A DNA stretch of 64,000 nucleotides from Chitinivorax tropicus (GTDB lineage: Bacteria > Pseudomonadota > Gammaproteobacteria > Burkholderiales > SCOH01). Position numbers and translations under genes: made by a program. The notes below the pieces were generated by a model that saw only the letters and a program-made list of their open reading frames with translations, was not told where the DNA came from and did no database searches. The stretch spans positions 248,001 to 312,000 of the forward strand of contig NZ_JACHHY010000001.1 of assembly GCF_014202905.1 (NCBI RefSeq). Reading direction: 5' to 3'. Positions 57,626 through 64,000 of this stretch are shown piece by piece; the first letter of the stretch is position 1, and the number at the start of each line of letters is the position of its first letter.

Positions 57626-58287
57626 CCTCTGATCTCCGGGCTATGGGGGGCAGGGATGTCCAGCACGCCTTGTGCCAACCGGGCCTGGAAGAAGCGCGGC
57701 TGCGGATCGCCAGGGTCGGTGTAGTCCAGGTCGTAGAGCATCCAGCCCAGATCACGGCTCAAATCCTGCACGGCAGGCTGGGCGGGCGAATCGTCTTCCA
57801 CCAGCTTGAAATCACAAGCGAACTCACGACAACCCAGATAAGGCTGGTTGATGCATTGGCCTTTGCTGGCGCGGCGGCGGAACATCTCGACATACTTGGC
57901 GACAGGCTCGTCACCACCAGCCTGCGCGGTCATTTCCAGGCGGGCATGCAGCCGGTAATGCACATCGCGCAGCAGCAGGCCAGCGCGCTGCTGGCGGTCT
58001 TCTTCGATATATTGCGCCAGCTGCCCCCGCCCCTGTTTCATGGCGGATTTGACATTGCTGAACGAGATCTTGCCGCCCAGCTCGTTGCGGCGGATGGACG
58101 CCCAGCAGATGGGGCTCAGCACCTCGATCCGCTCAGGCACCCAGCGGATGGCGGGCTTCCACAAAATGGCCTCATAGATGGCGCGCACGCTGGAGGGCGT
58201 GATGACATCGTAACTGACCCGTTCAACCTTCATCTCTGGCCTGGAAAAACAGGCCAGCTCACCAGTCACTTCCAAACAAAATTTCAT
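57622..58287 (-). CDS. cas5c: Cas5c (Cas5d), pre-crRNA processing endonuclease
   Basis: A 221-aa Cas5d: MKFCLEVTGELACFSRPEMK, YDVITPSSVRAIYEAILWKPAIRW and REFACDFKLVEDD. In type I-C this protein replaces Cas6: it cuts the repeat at the base of the hairpin and holds the 11-nt handle. The same hairpin and handle occur in the crRNA-like element upstream, so that RNA should be a substrate. GGGAG lies seven to eight bases before the ATG. A strong hairpin lies just upstream. Confidence 0.95.
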   Translation of the reverse strand: MKFCLEVTGELACFSRPEMKVERVSYDVITPSSVRAIYEAILWKPAIRWVPERIEVLSPICWASIRRNELGGKISFSNVKSAMKQGRGQLAQYIEEDRQQRAGLLLRDVHYRLHARLEMTAQAGGDEPVAKYVEMFRRRASKGQCINQPYLGCREFACDFKLVEDDSPAQPAVQDLSRDLGWMLYDLDYTDPGDPQPRFFQARLAQGVLDIPAPHSPEIRG

Positions 58288-58305
58288 GGAGTAGCTCCCA
58301 AATTC

Positions 58306-58328
58306 AGCCCCTGACCACGTCAGGGGCT
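58306..58328 (-). terminator. Strong hairpin between the small ORF and cas5
   Basis: AGCCCCTGAC and GTCAGGGGCT are perfect inverted copies with a three-base loop. It starts eight bases after the stop of the 43-aa ORF and ends 19 bases before the cas5 start. There is no good T-run on either strand (GAATTTGG follows on minus), so it may attenuate, stabilise or process the RNA rather than terminate it. Confidence 0.5.
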
Positions 58329-58335
58329 AGCTTAC

Positions 58336-58467
58336 TCAAGACACAAATGCGGGCTTGAAAAACCAAACCACTAAAAAAATAATCAACGCTACTCCGCCCC
58401 AGAACCGTGTCTCCGGCACTCCAGTTAGCAAAAGGCGAAACTCCCGCAACCATTTCCAATCGCTCAC
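58336..58467 (-). CDS. 43-aa single-pass membrane protein, candidate CRISPR-repressed toxin (CreT-like position)
   Basis: This frame is too short for standard gene calls. A GGAGGG ribosome site (minus strand, 58480-58475) lies seven bases before a GTG start, followed by 43 codons and TGA. The product begins MSDWKWLREFRLLL and carries one hydrophobic helix WGGVALIIFLVVWFF close to a short KPAFVS tail, the shape of small membrane toxins of type I toxin-antitoxin systems. A predicted promoter with TATGAT lies just upstream, and inside it is a seed match to the neighbouring crRNA-like spacer preceded by TTC. An in-frame ATG 13 codons earlier coincides with the -10 box, so it would not be translated from that promoter. 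Function is inferred. Confidence 0.58.
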   Translation of the reverse strand: MSDWKWLREFRLLLTGVPETRFWGGVALIIFLVVWFFKPAFVS

Positions 58468-58501
58468 GACGCAGCCCTCCAGGTAATTTTGATTGCCTGA
58501 A

Positions 58502-58530
58502 ATCATACAATCTTCTATCTACCATAGGAA
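58502..58530 (-). promoter_or_regulatory. Predicted promoter of the small membrane-protein gene
   Basis: On the minus strand TTCCTA (58530-58525) and TATGAT (58507-58502) are spaced by 17 bases. The -10 is five of six to consensus; the -35 is weak (three of six). A start near 58495 would leave a short leader with the GGAGGG site before the GTG. It could also feed cas5 beyond the downstream hairpin. Confidence 0.5.
58513..58526 (+). promoter_or_regulatory. Predicted Cascade target site (PAM TTC plus 11-nt seed)
   Basis: TTC (58513-58515) is followed by TATCTACCATA (58516-58526). The crRNA-like spacer starts TATCTGCCATA (58633-58643): ten of eleven bases match and the only mismatch is position 6, the base flipped out in Cascade. 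TTC is the type I-C PAM. Similarity ends after base 11, which would allow binding without full R-loop formation and cutting. The site lies between the -35 and -10 of the small-ORF promoter. Confidence 0.62.
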
Positions 58531-58600
58531 GATATTTCTTAACGAGTTCTTGAAATCAGCATCGCCCTCCGAGGAAAAGGGATGTACCATATATGTTCGT

Positions 58601-58699
58601 TTCAGCTCCTTTGCTGTAACGCGGATTGAAACTATCTGCCATAAAGACTTCAACTAAAAGCCTAGGCTGGCCACATTGGCCAGCCCGCTCCCATCAAAC
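58601..58699 (+). ncRNA. crRNA-like element: degenerate repeat, 32-nt spacer, second repeat-like hairpin
   Basis: The plus strand carries CAGC-TCCTTT-GCTG (58603-58616), a four-pair stem with a six-base loop as in the array repeat, then CGCGGATTGAAAC (58620-58632), identical to the last 13 bases of the repeat in crRNA orientation and containing the full 11-nt handle. A spacer of about 32 bases (58633-58664) follows, then a second hairpin GGCTGGCC-ACATT-GGCCAGCC (58665-58685) and a tail ending ATCAAAC (58699), a weaker likeness of a repeat end. The second hairpin could also be a cas3 terminator on the minus strand, where TAGGCTTTT follows it. The promoter of this RNA was not identified. Layout matches CreA/CreR-type minimal CRISPRs encoded among cas genes. 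Confidence 0.62.
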
Positions 58700-58711
58700 A
58701 CAAAACCCTCC

Positions 58712-60967
58712 TCAAGTCACAAACCTCTCTGGGTCCAGCCCCATGCGCTGGTCAATGCACACTCCCAGTTTCGGGTGATACATCGTTTCATTTTTCAGCA
58801 CAAAGTAGCCTGACAAGGGCTCATCGATTTCACCTGATTGCTTGAGCAGGTCGAATTCATATCGGCGCAAGGACACGGCAAACCGCTGCAGGTGGCGGGT
58901 CAGCTCGCGGTGCACGTTGCCACTGGCCAGCATGGCGATCAGCGGGCGGCTGTCGGCTTCGGGCTTGTCCGGGTTGACATAGGGCACAATCACGCTGATC
59001 GATTGCGATTCGTCAATCAGGCTGAATTGCTCGGCCACGGTTCGGAAGGGAATCTTTGCCTCACCGGCATTCTGCTTCAGTTGTTGCAGAATCTGGTGCT
59101 TGTCCAGCCCCTGGCCGATCTGCCCATAGTAAGCGTCGAAATACAGCCGGAATGCCTCAGGCGACAGCAGCTTGGCTGGCGGGCGATGCAAGACGCTGCG
59201 GGTGGCCTGCTCACCGTATTTGGCCAAACCAACCAAGCGCTTGGCAGGCGGCACAAATACCACCAGCCGCCCTTTGCCGGACAACCTACCCTCTCGATTG
59301 CAGCGGCCTGCCGCTTGGGCGATCGAATCCAACCCCGCCAGAGCGCGGTAGACCACGGGCAGATCGATATCGACGCCCGCTTCAATCAAGCTGGTACTGA
59401 CAATACGCACCGGCTCGCCAAGGGCCAATTGGGCACGAATCTGCGCCAGGATTTGGCTGCGGTGCTCGCCACACATCAAGGCGGAGAGATGATGGGTGCC
59501 CTCTGGCATGTGCTGGAACAGCTCGCGCGCCTGGCTGCGCGTGTTCACCACCACCAACGCCTGCTGATGCCCAGCCAATTCGTCAGCCAGGGTCGGCCAG
59601 TCGGTGGGCTGGTTCAGGTCAGCGGGCAGCTCGACCTCGACGCGATCCAGCCGTTCGAATAAGGCACGGGGGTCAGGGATAATGTCCCGTACACCGTCCA
59701 AGCCCTGCAAGGTGACCTTGCCATGGCCATTGCGGCGGGTGCCCAGTGCGGGCTGGGTGGCGGTGCATAGCACCCAGGTCACGCCATAGCGGGCACTCAG
59801 CTCGCGCATGCAGTGCAGGATGGGCGCCAGCAGATCAGGCGGCAGCAGTTGGGCCTCGTCCAGCACGATGACGCTGTTGATCAGGTTATGCAGCTTGCGG
59901 CAGCGGCTGGTACGTGCGGCAAACAGCGATTCGAACAATTGCACATTGGTGGTGACGATCAGCGGGGCATCCCAGTTTTCCGCCGCCAGGCGGCTGAATG
60001 GTGTTTCCTTGTCCGGGTCGAAGCTGCTGTGGTGCTCCAGCACGACATCACCCAGGGCTTCCCGAAACACGCCGGCAGTCTGCTCGATGATGCTGGTGTA
60101 GGGGATGGCATAGATGATGCGGCGCTTGCTGTGGATGTCAGCGTGTTTCAGCGCGAACGCCAAGCTCGATAAGGTCTTGCCGCCACCGGTCGGCACAGTC
60201 AGCGAAAACAGACCCGGTGGCTCTGCAGCCCGATCCAGGCATTGTTGCAGCACCTCGGCCCGCAGCACGTTGACCTCAGTCAAGGGTTGCGGCAATGCAG
60301 CGGCCTTGGCCGCCAAATGTTGATCGAGCAACGCCCGCAGCTGGCTGATCGAGTGCCCATGCTCGCGGCAGCCCGATTGCTTGATATTCATGAATCGCTC
60401 GGTATCGAGGAAATCGGCATCCACCAAGCTGGAGAACAGTATGCGCACCCAAAGGTGTAGGCCATCCACCCCACAAGGCAGCACCAAGGTAGGCATAGGC
60501 GGGTTCAGGATGTCGTCCGGTATGTCCGCCGCCAACGCCTGCGCCAGCAAGCCGTCTTCCACCCCGGACGCCAGGCGCTTTTCCAAGGGGCGCGGGCCGC
60601 CCACGCCGTCGCCAAACCAGTCCAACAGGCCGGTGTGATGGCTGGCGATCAGGTAAGCAAGAATACGCCCACGCACATCTGGCATGCGCTGCCACGCCAG
60701 CAACGCCCCGGCGGTGGAGTGATCAGTCTTTTTCGAGGTGCTGTCTTTGACATGGGCATCATAGCCGCTGACGTCACGGATATATTGCTGAAATGCCTCT
60801 CGGTATTTGCCCAGGTCGTGCCACAGCGCCGCCACATTGATCCAGTCATCCATGCCGAGGCCAGCCAGATACGCTCGGGCCAGCTTGGCCGTGTCACGCA
60901 GGTGATCCGGCAACGTATGAGGTGCCAATGTTTCGGGGTGAACATGAGCCAGATAGATGGGTGTCAT
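58712..60967 (-). CDS. cas3: Cas3 HD nuclease-helicase (type I-C)
   Basis: A 751-aa Cas3. The N-terminal HD nuclease domain includes HTLPDHLRDTAKLARAYL, NVAALWHDLGKYREAF (HD motif) and DHSTAGALLAW; the helicase part has Walker A FSLTVPTGGGKTLSSLAFAL, the DExx box VLDEAQLLPPDLL, VLCTATQPAL (motif III) and IAQAAGRCNREGR (motif VI). It degrades DNA after Cascade recruits it. It is separated from cas5 by a 424-bp gap containing the crRNA-like element, so it is probably a separate transcript from the effector genes. Confidence 0.96.
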   Translation of the reverse strand: MTPIYLAHVHPETLAPHTLPDHLRDTAKLARAYLAGLGMDDWINVAALWHDLGKYREAFQQYIRDVSGYDAHVKDSTSKKTDHSTAGALLAWQRMPDVRGRILAYLIASHHTGLLDWFGDGVGGPRPLEKRLASGVEDGLLAQALAADIPDDILNPPMPTLVLPCGVDGLHLWVRILFSSLVDADFLDTERFMNIKQSGCREHGHSISQLRALLDQHLAAKAAALPQPLTEVNVLRAEVLQQCLDRAAEPPGLFSLTVPTGGGKTLSSLAFALKHADIHSKRRIIYAIPYTSIIEQTAGVFREALGDVVLEHHSSFDPDKETPFSRLAAENWDAPLIVTTNVQLFESLFAARTSRCRKLHNLINSVIVLDEAQLLPPDLLAPILHCMRELSARYGVTWVLCTATQPALGTRRNGHGKVTLQGLDGVRDIIPDPRALFERLDRVEVELPADLNQPTDWPTLADELAGHQQALVVVNTRSQARELFQHMPEGTHHLSALMCGEHRSQILAQIRAQLALGEPVRIVSTSLIEAGVDIDLPVVYRALAGLDSIAQAAGRCNREGRLSGKGRLVVFVPPAKRLVGLAKYGEQATRSVLHRPPAKLLSPEAFRLYFDAYYGQIGQGLDKHQILQQLKQNAGEAKIPFRTVAEQFSLIDESQSISVIVPYVNPDKPEADSRPLIAMLASGNVHRELTRHLQRFAVSLRRYEFDLLKQSGEIDEPLSGYFVLKNETMYHPKLGVCIDQRMGLDPERFVT

Positions 60968-61336
60968 GCGGATAGATGGCGTGGATGGTCATGGGGGCGG
61001 GATCATAGCCAAGCACGCAAATCCGCTCAAATACATCCGAAGCCCCATAACTATAAACACCATCCAACCATGCAGCCCTGACGAAAGCCCGCCACCAGCC
61101 CAAACAAAGCCCACAGCGCCATTCAGGGCGATCCTGCTCCCTGGCCTCGCTGGCTGGCGCCTTGTTTCACAAACGGAAACCGCCTTTCCACACCCCCTCA
61201 AACCGAGCCACACCCAGCATTGCGCACTGGCCGGCGATACCCTGCCGATTGCCTGCAGCACATGGTCTACACTACAGTCATGGCAATGTGCTCATTCACC
61301 CAGGCGCATACGCGCCCAACCTGCACCGGAGACATC
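60968..61336. other. 369-bp divergent gap between cas3 and the torT-like gene
   Basis: The gap should contain the cas3 promoter (minus) and the torT promoter (plus). I see no coding sequence with a credible ribosome site, no clear consensus promoter and no dyad above ten bases. An ACCGGAG site serves the torT start. Confidence 0.5.
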
Positions 61337-62392
61337 ATGAAATGGTTGGCAGCTTGTTTCGCATTGCTGTCAATATCCATCGCACAAGCTGCAGACTGGT
61401 ACCCGATCGAGGTGATTGGAGATGGCAAGCGCCTGGCCTATAAGCCCCTACCAGCCGCCAACCATGCCTGGCGCATCTGTGCATTGCTACCCCATGGCAA
61501 AGATCGTTACTGGTGGGGGGTGTCGCGCGGCCTGGCCGAGGAGGCAAAACGACAGGGGGCGGTGGTCGGCATCTATCAGGCAGGAGGCTATGAGCATCTT
61601 GGCACGCAAAAGGCTCAATTGGCCGAGTGCACCCGACAGGGGGCTCAAGCCCTCATTTTGGGTGCTATATCGGCAGATGGGCTTAATGAGAGCATCGAAG
61701 CTGCCACCATGCTCGATATCCCAGTCATCGATCTGGTCAACGGGGTCAGCTCGAAGCTGGTCGCCTCACGCTCGCTGGTCAGCTTTGCGGAGATGGCACG
61801 CATGGCGGGCAAGTATATTGTCGATCACACCGACAAAGACACGCCGATCAAAGTCGCCTGGCTGCCCGGCCCACAGGATGCAGGCTGGGTTCAAGATGGC
61901 GAACGCGGCTTGAAGACTGCATTTGAAGGCAGACCGATCTCATTGATCCACGCTGGTTATGGTGCAACTGAGATATCAGTTCAGATGGGGCTGCTGCGGC
62001 GCATGGTGGCCAAACAAGGGCTGCCCGACTATGTAATCGGCAACGCCGTGGCTATCGAAGCCGCCAGCCGCCTGTTCCTGCAACAACCCAACGCCCCCAG
62101 GCTGGTGGCTTATTACACCACCGAAGCCATTGTCGAGCTGATCCGCAATGGCAAGGTCATGGCCGCCCCGACCGACTCCCCCGTGATTCAGGCCCGCATC
62201 GCCATCGACCTGGCCGTGCGAACGCTCCAAGGTGAAAAAGTACCCACCCTGGTCAGCCCCGCCATCGTGGTACTCGATCGACAAAACATCAACCAGATCG
62301 ACCTGTCACGCCTACTCCCCCCACCCGGCCAATGGATGGTCTTACAAGCCCTCCCACCACTCGACCGCAACAAGGAAAATTCACTGCAGTGA
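61337..62392 (+). CDS. torT: TorT-like periplasmic substrate-binding protein
   Basis: A 351-aa periplasmic binding protein with a signal peptide (MKWLAACFALLSISIAQA). It matches TorT, the TMAO-sensing partner of the TorS kinase: ADWYPIEVIGDGKRLAYKPL, DRYWWGVSRGLAEEAKRQGA and AWLPGPQDAGWVQDGERGLK. In known systems TorT is encoded beside torS and torR; neither is visible before the window ends, so it is an orphan here. The ATG at 61337 with GGAG upstream gives the signal peptide; a longer frame starts at 61220 without one. Confidence 0.82.
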   Translation: MKWLAACFALLSISIAQAADWYPIEVIGDGKRLAYKPLPAANHAWRICALLPHGKDRYWWGVSRGLAEEAKRQGAVVGIYQAGGYEHLGTQKAQLAECTRQGAQALILGAISADGLNESIEAATMLDIPVIDLVNGVSSKLVASRSLVSFAEMARMAGKYIVDHTDKDTPIKVAWLPGPQDAGWVQDGERGLKTAFEGRPISLIHAGYGATEISVQMGLLRRMVAKQGLPDYVIGNAVAIEAASRLFLQQPNAPRLVAYYTTEAIVELIRNGKVMAAPTDSPVIQARIAIDLAVRTLQGEKVPTLVSPAIVVLDRQNINQIDLSRLLPPPGQWMVLQALPPLDRNKENSLQ

Positions 62393-62610
62393 GGCAGAGG
62401 TGAATATGGACACGGTGAGAAATCGTGGGAATCAGCAAAGCTGGTTCATCAATTGGCAAACGGAGCAAGGGCACGAGTCGAGACAGCATCAATGGCAATT
62501 TGGATTCAAACAGCTGTTCTGAAGCCACACCACTCCCCCAGCGACCACGGTTTGACCTGGAAAGCGGCTGCCAATCAATAATAGCCACCGTGATCTACGA
62601 CGCGCAAAGG

Positions 62611-62635
62611 AAAACGGGCCGTCATGCGGCCCGTT
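62611..62635 (-). terminator. Terminator of the aldehyde dehydrogenase gene (minus strand)
   Basis: AACGGGCCG and CGGCCCGTT are perfect inverted copies with a five-base loop; on the minus strand TTTTCC follows. It lies 22 bases after the dehydrogenase stop. The rest of the 264-bp gap after torT (62393-62656) holds nothing recognisable. Confidence 0.82.
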
Positions 62636-62656
62636 GATTTGCACGACGGTACTGAT

Positions 62657-64000
62657 TCAGCGATAGCTGCGGCCTGTCATGGCTTTGAATACCCACTTTG
62701 CCAGCTTGCCATAAGGCGGGTATAGCATCCACAAAGTATTCAAGCGGCTTTGATACATGACGCCTTTTTGCTTGCTGAAGGTGTCAAAGCCATATTTGCC
62801 ATGGTAGTGCCCCATGCCCGAAGGCCCTACCCCACCGAAGGGCAGATCGCCTTGCCCAACATGGATCACCACATCATTGACCGTCACGCCACCGGATATG
62901 GTTTCCCGCACCACCTTGCGCACCCGGGATGGGTGATGATCAAAATAGTACAGAGCCAATGGCCGGGGGTGATCGTTGATGTACAGGATGGATTCCTGCA
63001 TGTCGCGGTATGTCAAGACTGGTAGGATCGGCCCGAAGATCTCCTGCTGCATCACCAGCATGTCCGAGGTGGCATTCAACACCAGGGTGGGTGCGATCTT
63101 GCCTGTTCCGGCCAATGATTCGTTGGCTGGGTTCAGCGGTATGATGGTGGCGCCTTTTGCCTGTGCGTCCTCCAGATAGGACATCAGCCGTTGATGATGC
63201 CGGGCATCGATGATGGCCGTGTAGTCCTCATTGGCTGCCAAGGTGGGGAAAAATCTGGCCACAGCGGCCTTGGCCTGCTCAACGAATTCCTGCTCTTTGC
63301 GGTAGGGCAACATCACATAATCAGGCGCTACACAGGTCTGGCCTGCGTTGACTGTCTTGCCCCACAAGATCCGCTCGGCGGCGGTATTGATTGGAAAGTC
63401 CGGGCTGATCAGCACTGGGGATTTGCCCCCCAGCTCCAAGGTCACCGGGGTCAGATGATCCGCCGCTGCTCGCATCACATGTTTGCCGACCTGGGTGGAG
63501 CCTGTGAACAGCATATGGTCGAACGGCTTGCTGGAAAAGGCTTGCGCGACATCCACCCCGCCATGGATCACAGCGACATGATCTTCATCGAAGTGGGCTG
63601 CCAGCAATGCGGCCAACGCTTCGCCTGTATGCGGGGTCGATTCGGACATCTTGATCATCACCCGATTCCCCGCAGCCAATGCTGCCACCAATGGGCCCAG
63701 CGCCAGAAAGATCGGGTAGTTCCAAGGCACGATGATGCCCACGACACCCAGTGGCTGGGGCACCACCTGATTGGTGGCCGGCGTGAACCAGAACGACACG
63801 CCTGCCCGTCGTGGTTTCATCCACGATGCCACATGCCGCCGCGCTTCGCGGATCTCCGCCACGCTTGGAAAGATTTCCATGAATCGGGTCTCGACCGCCG
63901 AGCGGTGTCCAAAGTCTGATTTGACAGCAGCGACCAGCTGCTCCATGTTGTCCAGCAGGGCCTGCTCCAGCTTCTGCAGGTTCGCCCGGCGCATGACAGC
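62657..64000 (-). CDS. Coniferyl-aldehyde-type dehydrogenase, N-terminus cut by window edge
   Basis: The frame gives at least 445 residues and is open to the right edge, so the true start is probably outside (family length about 470-480). Aldehyde dehydrogenase motifs are VVGIIVPWNYPIFLALGPL, LELGGKSPVLIS (catalytic Glu), VNAGQTCVAPDYV (catalytic Cys) and QEIFGPILPV; the C-terminal GHYHGKYGFDTFSKQKGVM and membrane-like WMLYPPYGKLAKW resemble coniferyl/class 3 aldehyde dehydrogenases. It oxidises aromatic or long-chain aldehydes with NAD(P). A role after terpene alcohol oxidation is possible but only by analogy. Confidence 0.88.
   Translation of the reverse strand, partial: AVMRRANLQKLEQALLDNMEQLVAAVKSDFGHRSAVETRFMEIFPSVAEIREARRHVASWMKPRRAGVSFWFTPATNQVVPQPLGVVGIIVPWNYPIFLALGPLVAALAAGNRVMIKMSESTPHTGEALAALLAAHFDEDHVAVIHGGVDVAQAFSSKPFDHMLFTGSTQVGKHVMRAAADHLTPVTLELGGKSPVLISPDFPINTAAERILWGKTVNAGQTCVAPDYVMLPYRKEQEFVEQAKAAVARFFPTLAANEDYTAIIDARHHQRLMSYLEDAQAKGATIIPLNPANESLAGTGKIAPTLVLNATSDMLVMQQEIFGPILPVLTYRDMQESILYINDHPRPLALYYFDHHPSRVRKVVRETISGGVTVNDVVIHVGQGDLPFGGVGPSGMGHYHGKYGFDTFSKQKGVMYQSRLNTLWMLYPPYGKLAKWVFKAMTGRSYR

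Noticed and set aside
58304-58525. A 73-aa frame (starting MVDRRLYDFRQ) in the cas3-cas5 gap, in a different frame from the 43-aa ORF
   Set aside because: It has no ribosome site at its ATG, which lies inside the predicted promoter, runs through the hairpin before cas5 and looks like no family. The 43-aa frame has a better start signal and a clear membrane helix.
58519-58590. A 23-codon frame (MVHPFSSEGDADF...) ending in TAG, in the same frame as the 43-aa ORF
   Set aside because: It could be the 5' part of one gene broken by the TAG, but its ribosome site is too far from the ATG and the downstream ORF has its own start signals.
58660-58685. Hairpin after cas3 taken only as an intrinsic terminator
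   Set aside because: On the minus strand it is followed by TAGGCTTTT and may well terminate cas3, but its spacing from the degenerate repeat fits a second repeat-like element; both readings are kept under the crRNA-like entry rather than listing a terminator separately.
59845-59880. Cas3 helicase box reads DEAQ rather than DEAH or DEAD
   Set aside because: The box is a tolerated DExx variant and all other helicase motifs are intact, so I do not read it as a defect.

Overview
The window reads as chromosomal DNA of a GC-rich betaproteobacterium. The basis is protein character and synteny: a BPSS1780-type membrane protein, the aspS/DUF502/FmdB block, an HslV-like Ntn hydrolase of the kind found in betaproteobacteria, ribF-ileS-lspA, and the scpA-scpB-rluB block. 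Genus cannot be fixed from the sequence alone; Neisseriales or Burkholderiales relatives are likely. No rRNA, tRNA or insertion sequence was recognised.

Layout. 1-7.4 kb: an acyclic-terpene (citronellol/geraniol type) catabolic operon on the minus strand, atuA-C-D-E-F (atuF cut by the window edge), with a divergent TetR regulator and a dyad operator between them. 7.4-24 kb: a zinc metallopeptidase, uup, ribF-ileS-lspA, then a BPSS1780 membrane protein and a six-gene membrane/AAA operon (RDD, SpoIIM-like, DUF4129, DUF4350, MoxR, DUF58), then ispH. 24-39.5 kb: housekeeping genes, mainly on the minus strand (GAF protein, rluB, scpB, scpA, DMT transporter, trpS, site-2 protease, YciO, PHP phosphatase; then yciB-yciI-bolA-ppiC on plus; aspS, DUF502, FmdB, DinG-like helicase). 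39.5-50 kb: accessory and envelope genes, including two tandem secreted CBM21-like proteins, a DGC-domain protein, a periplasmic solute-binding protein, hslO, ETF-QO and a secreted M66 metalloprotease lipoprotein with a dyad-rich promoter.

50.1-61 kb: a complete type I-C CRISPR-Cas system, all on the minus strand: cas3, then cas5-cas8c(with internal cas11c)-cas7-cas4-cas1-cas2, leader, and 38 identical 37-bp repeats with 37 spacers. 61-64 kb: an orphan torT-like periplasmic protein and a coniferyl-aldehyde-type dehydrogenase cut by the right edge.

The most interesting element is the 424-bp gap between cas3 and cas5. On the plus strand it carries a degenerate CRISPR repeat with the intact crRNA handle, a roughly 32-nt spacer and a second repeat-like hairpin. 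The first 11 nt of that spacer match, with a single mismatch at position 6 (the position Cascade does not read), a site 117 bp away that is preceded by the type I-C PAM TTC. That site lies between the -35 and -10 boxes of a predicted promoter driving a 43-aa single-pass membrane protein on the minus strand. This is the architecture of a CRISPR-regulated toxin-antitoxin (CreTA-like) or Cascade autoregulation module: the effector complex, loaded with the crRNA-like guide, would silence a small toxic gene and possibly the cas5 operon behind it. The sequence elements are seen directly; the function is inferred.
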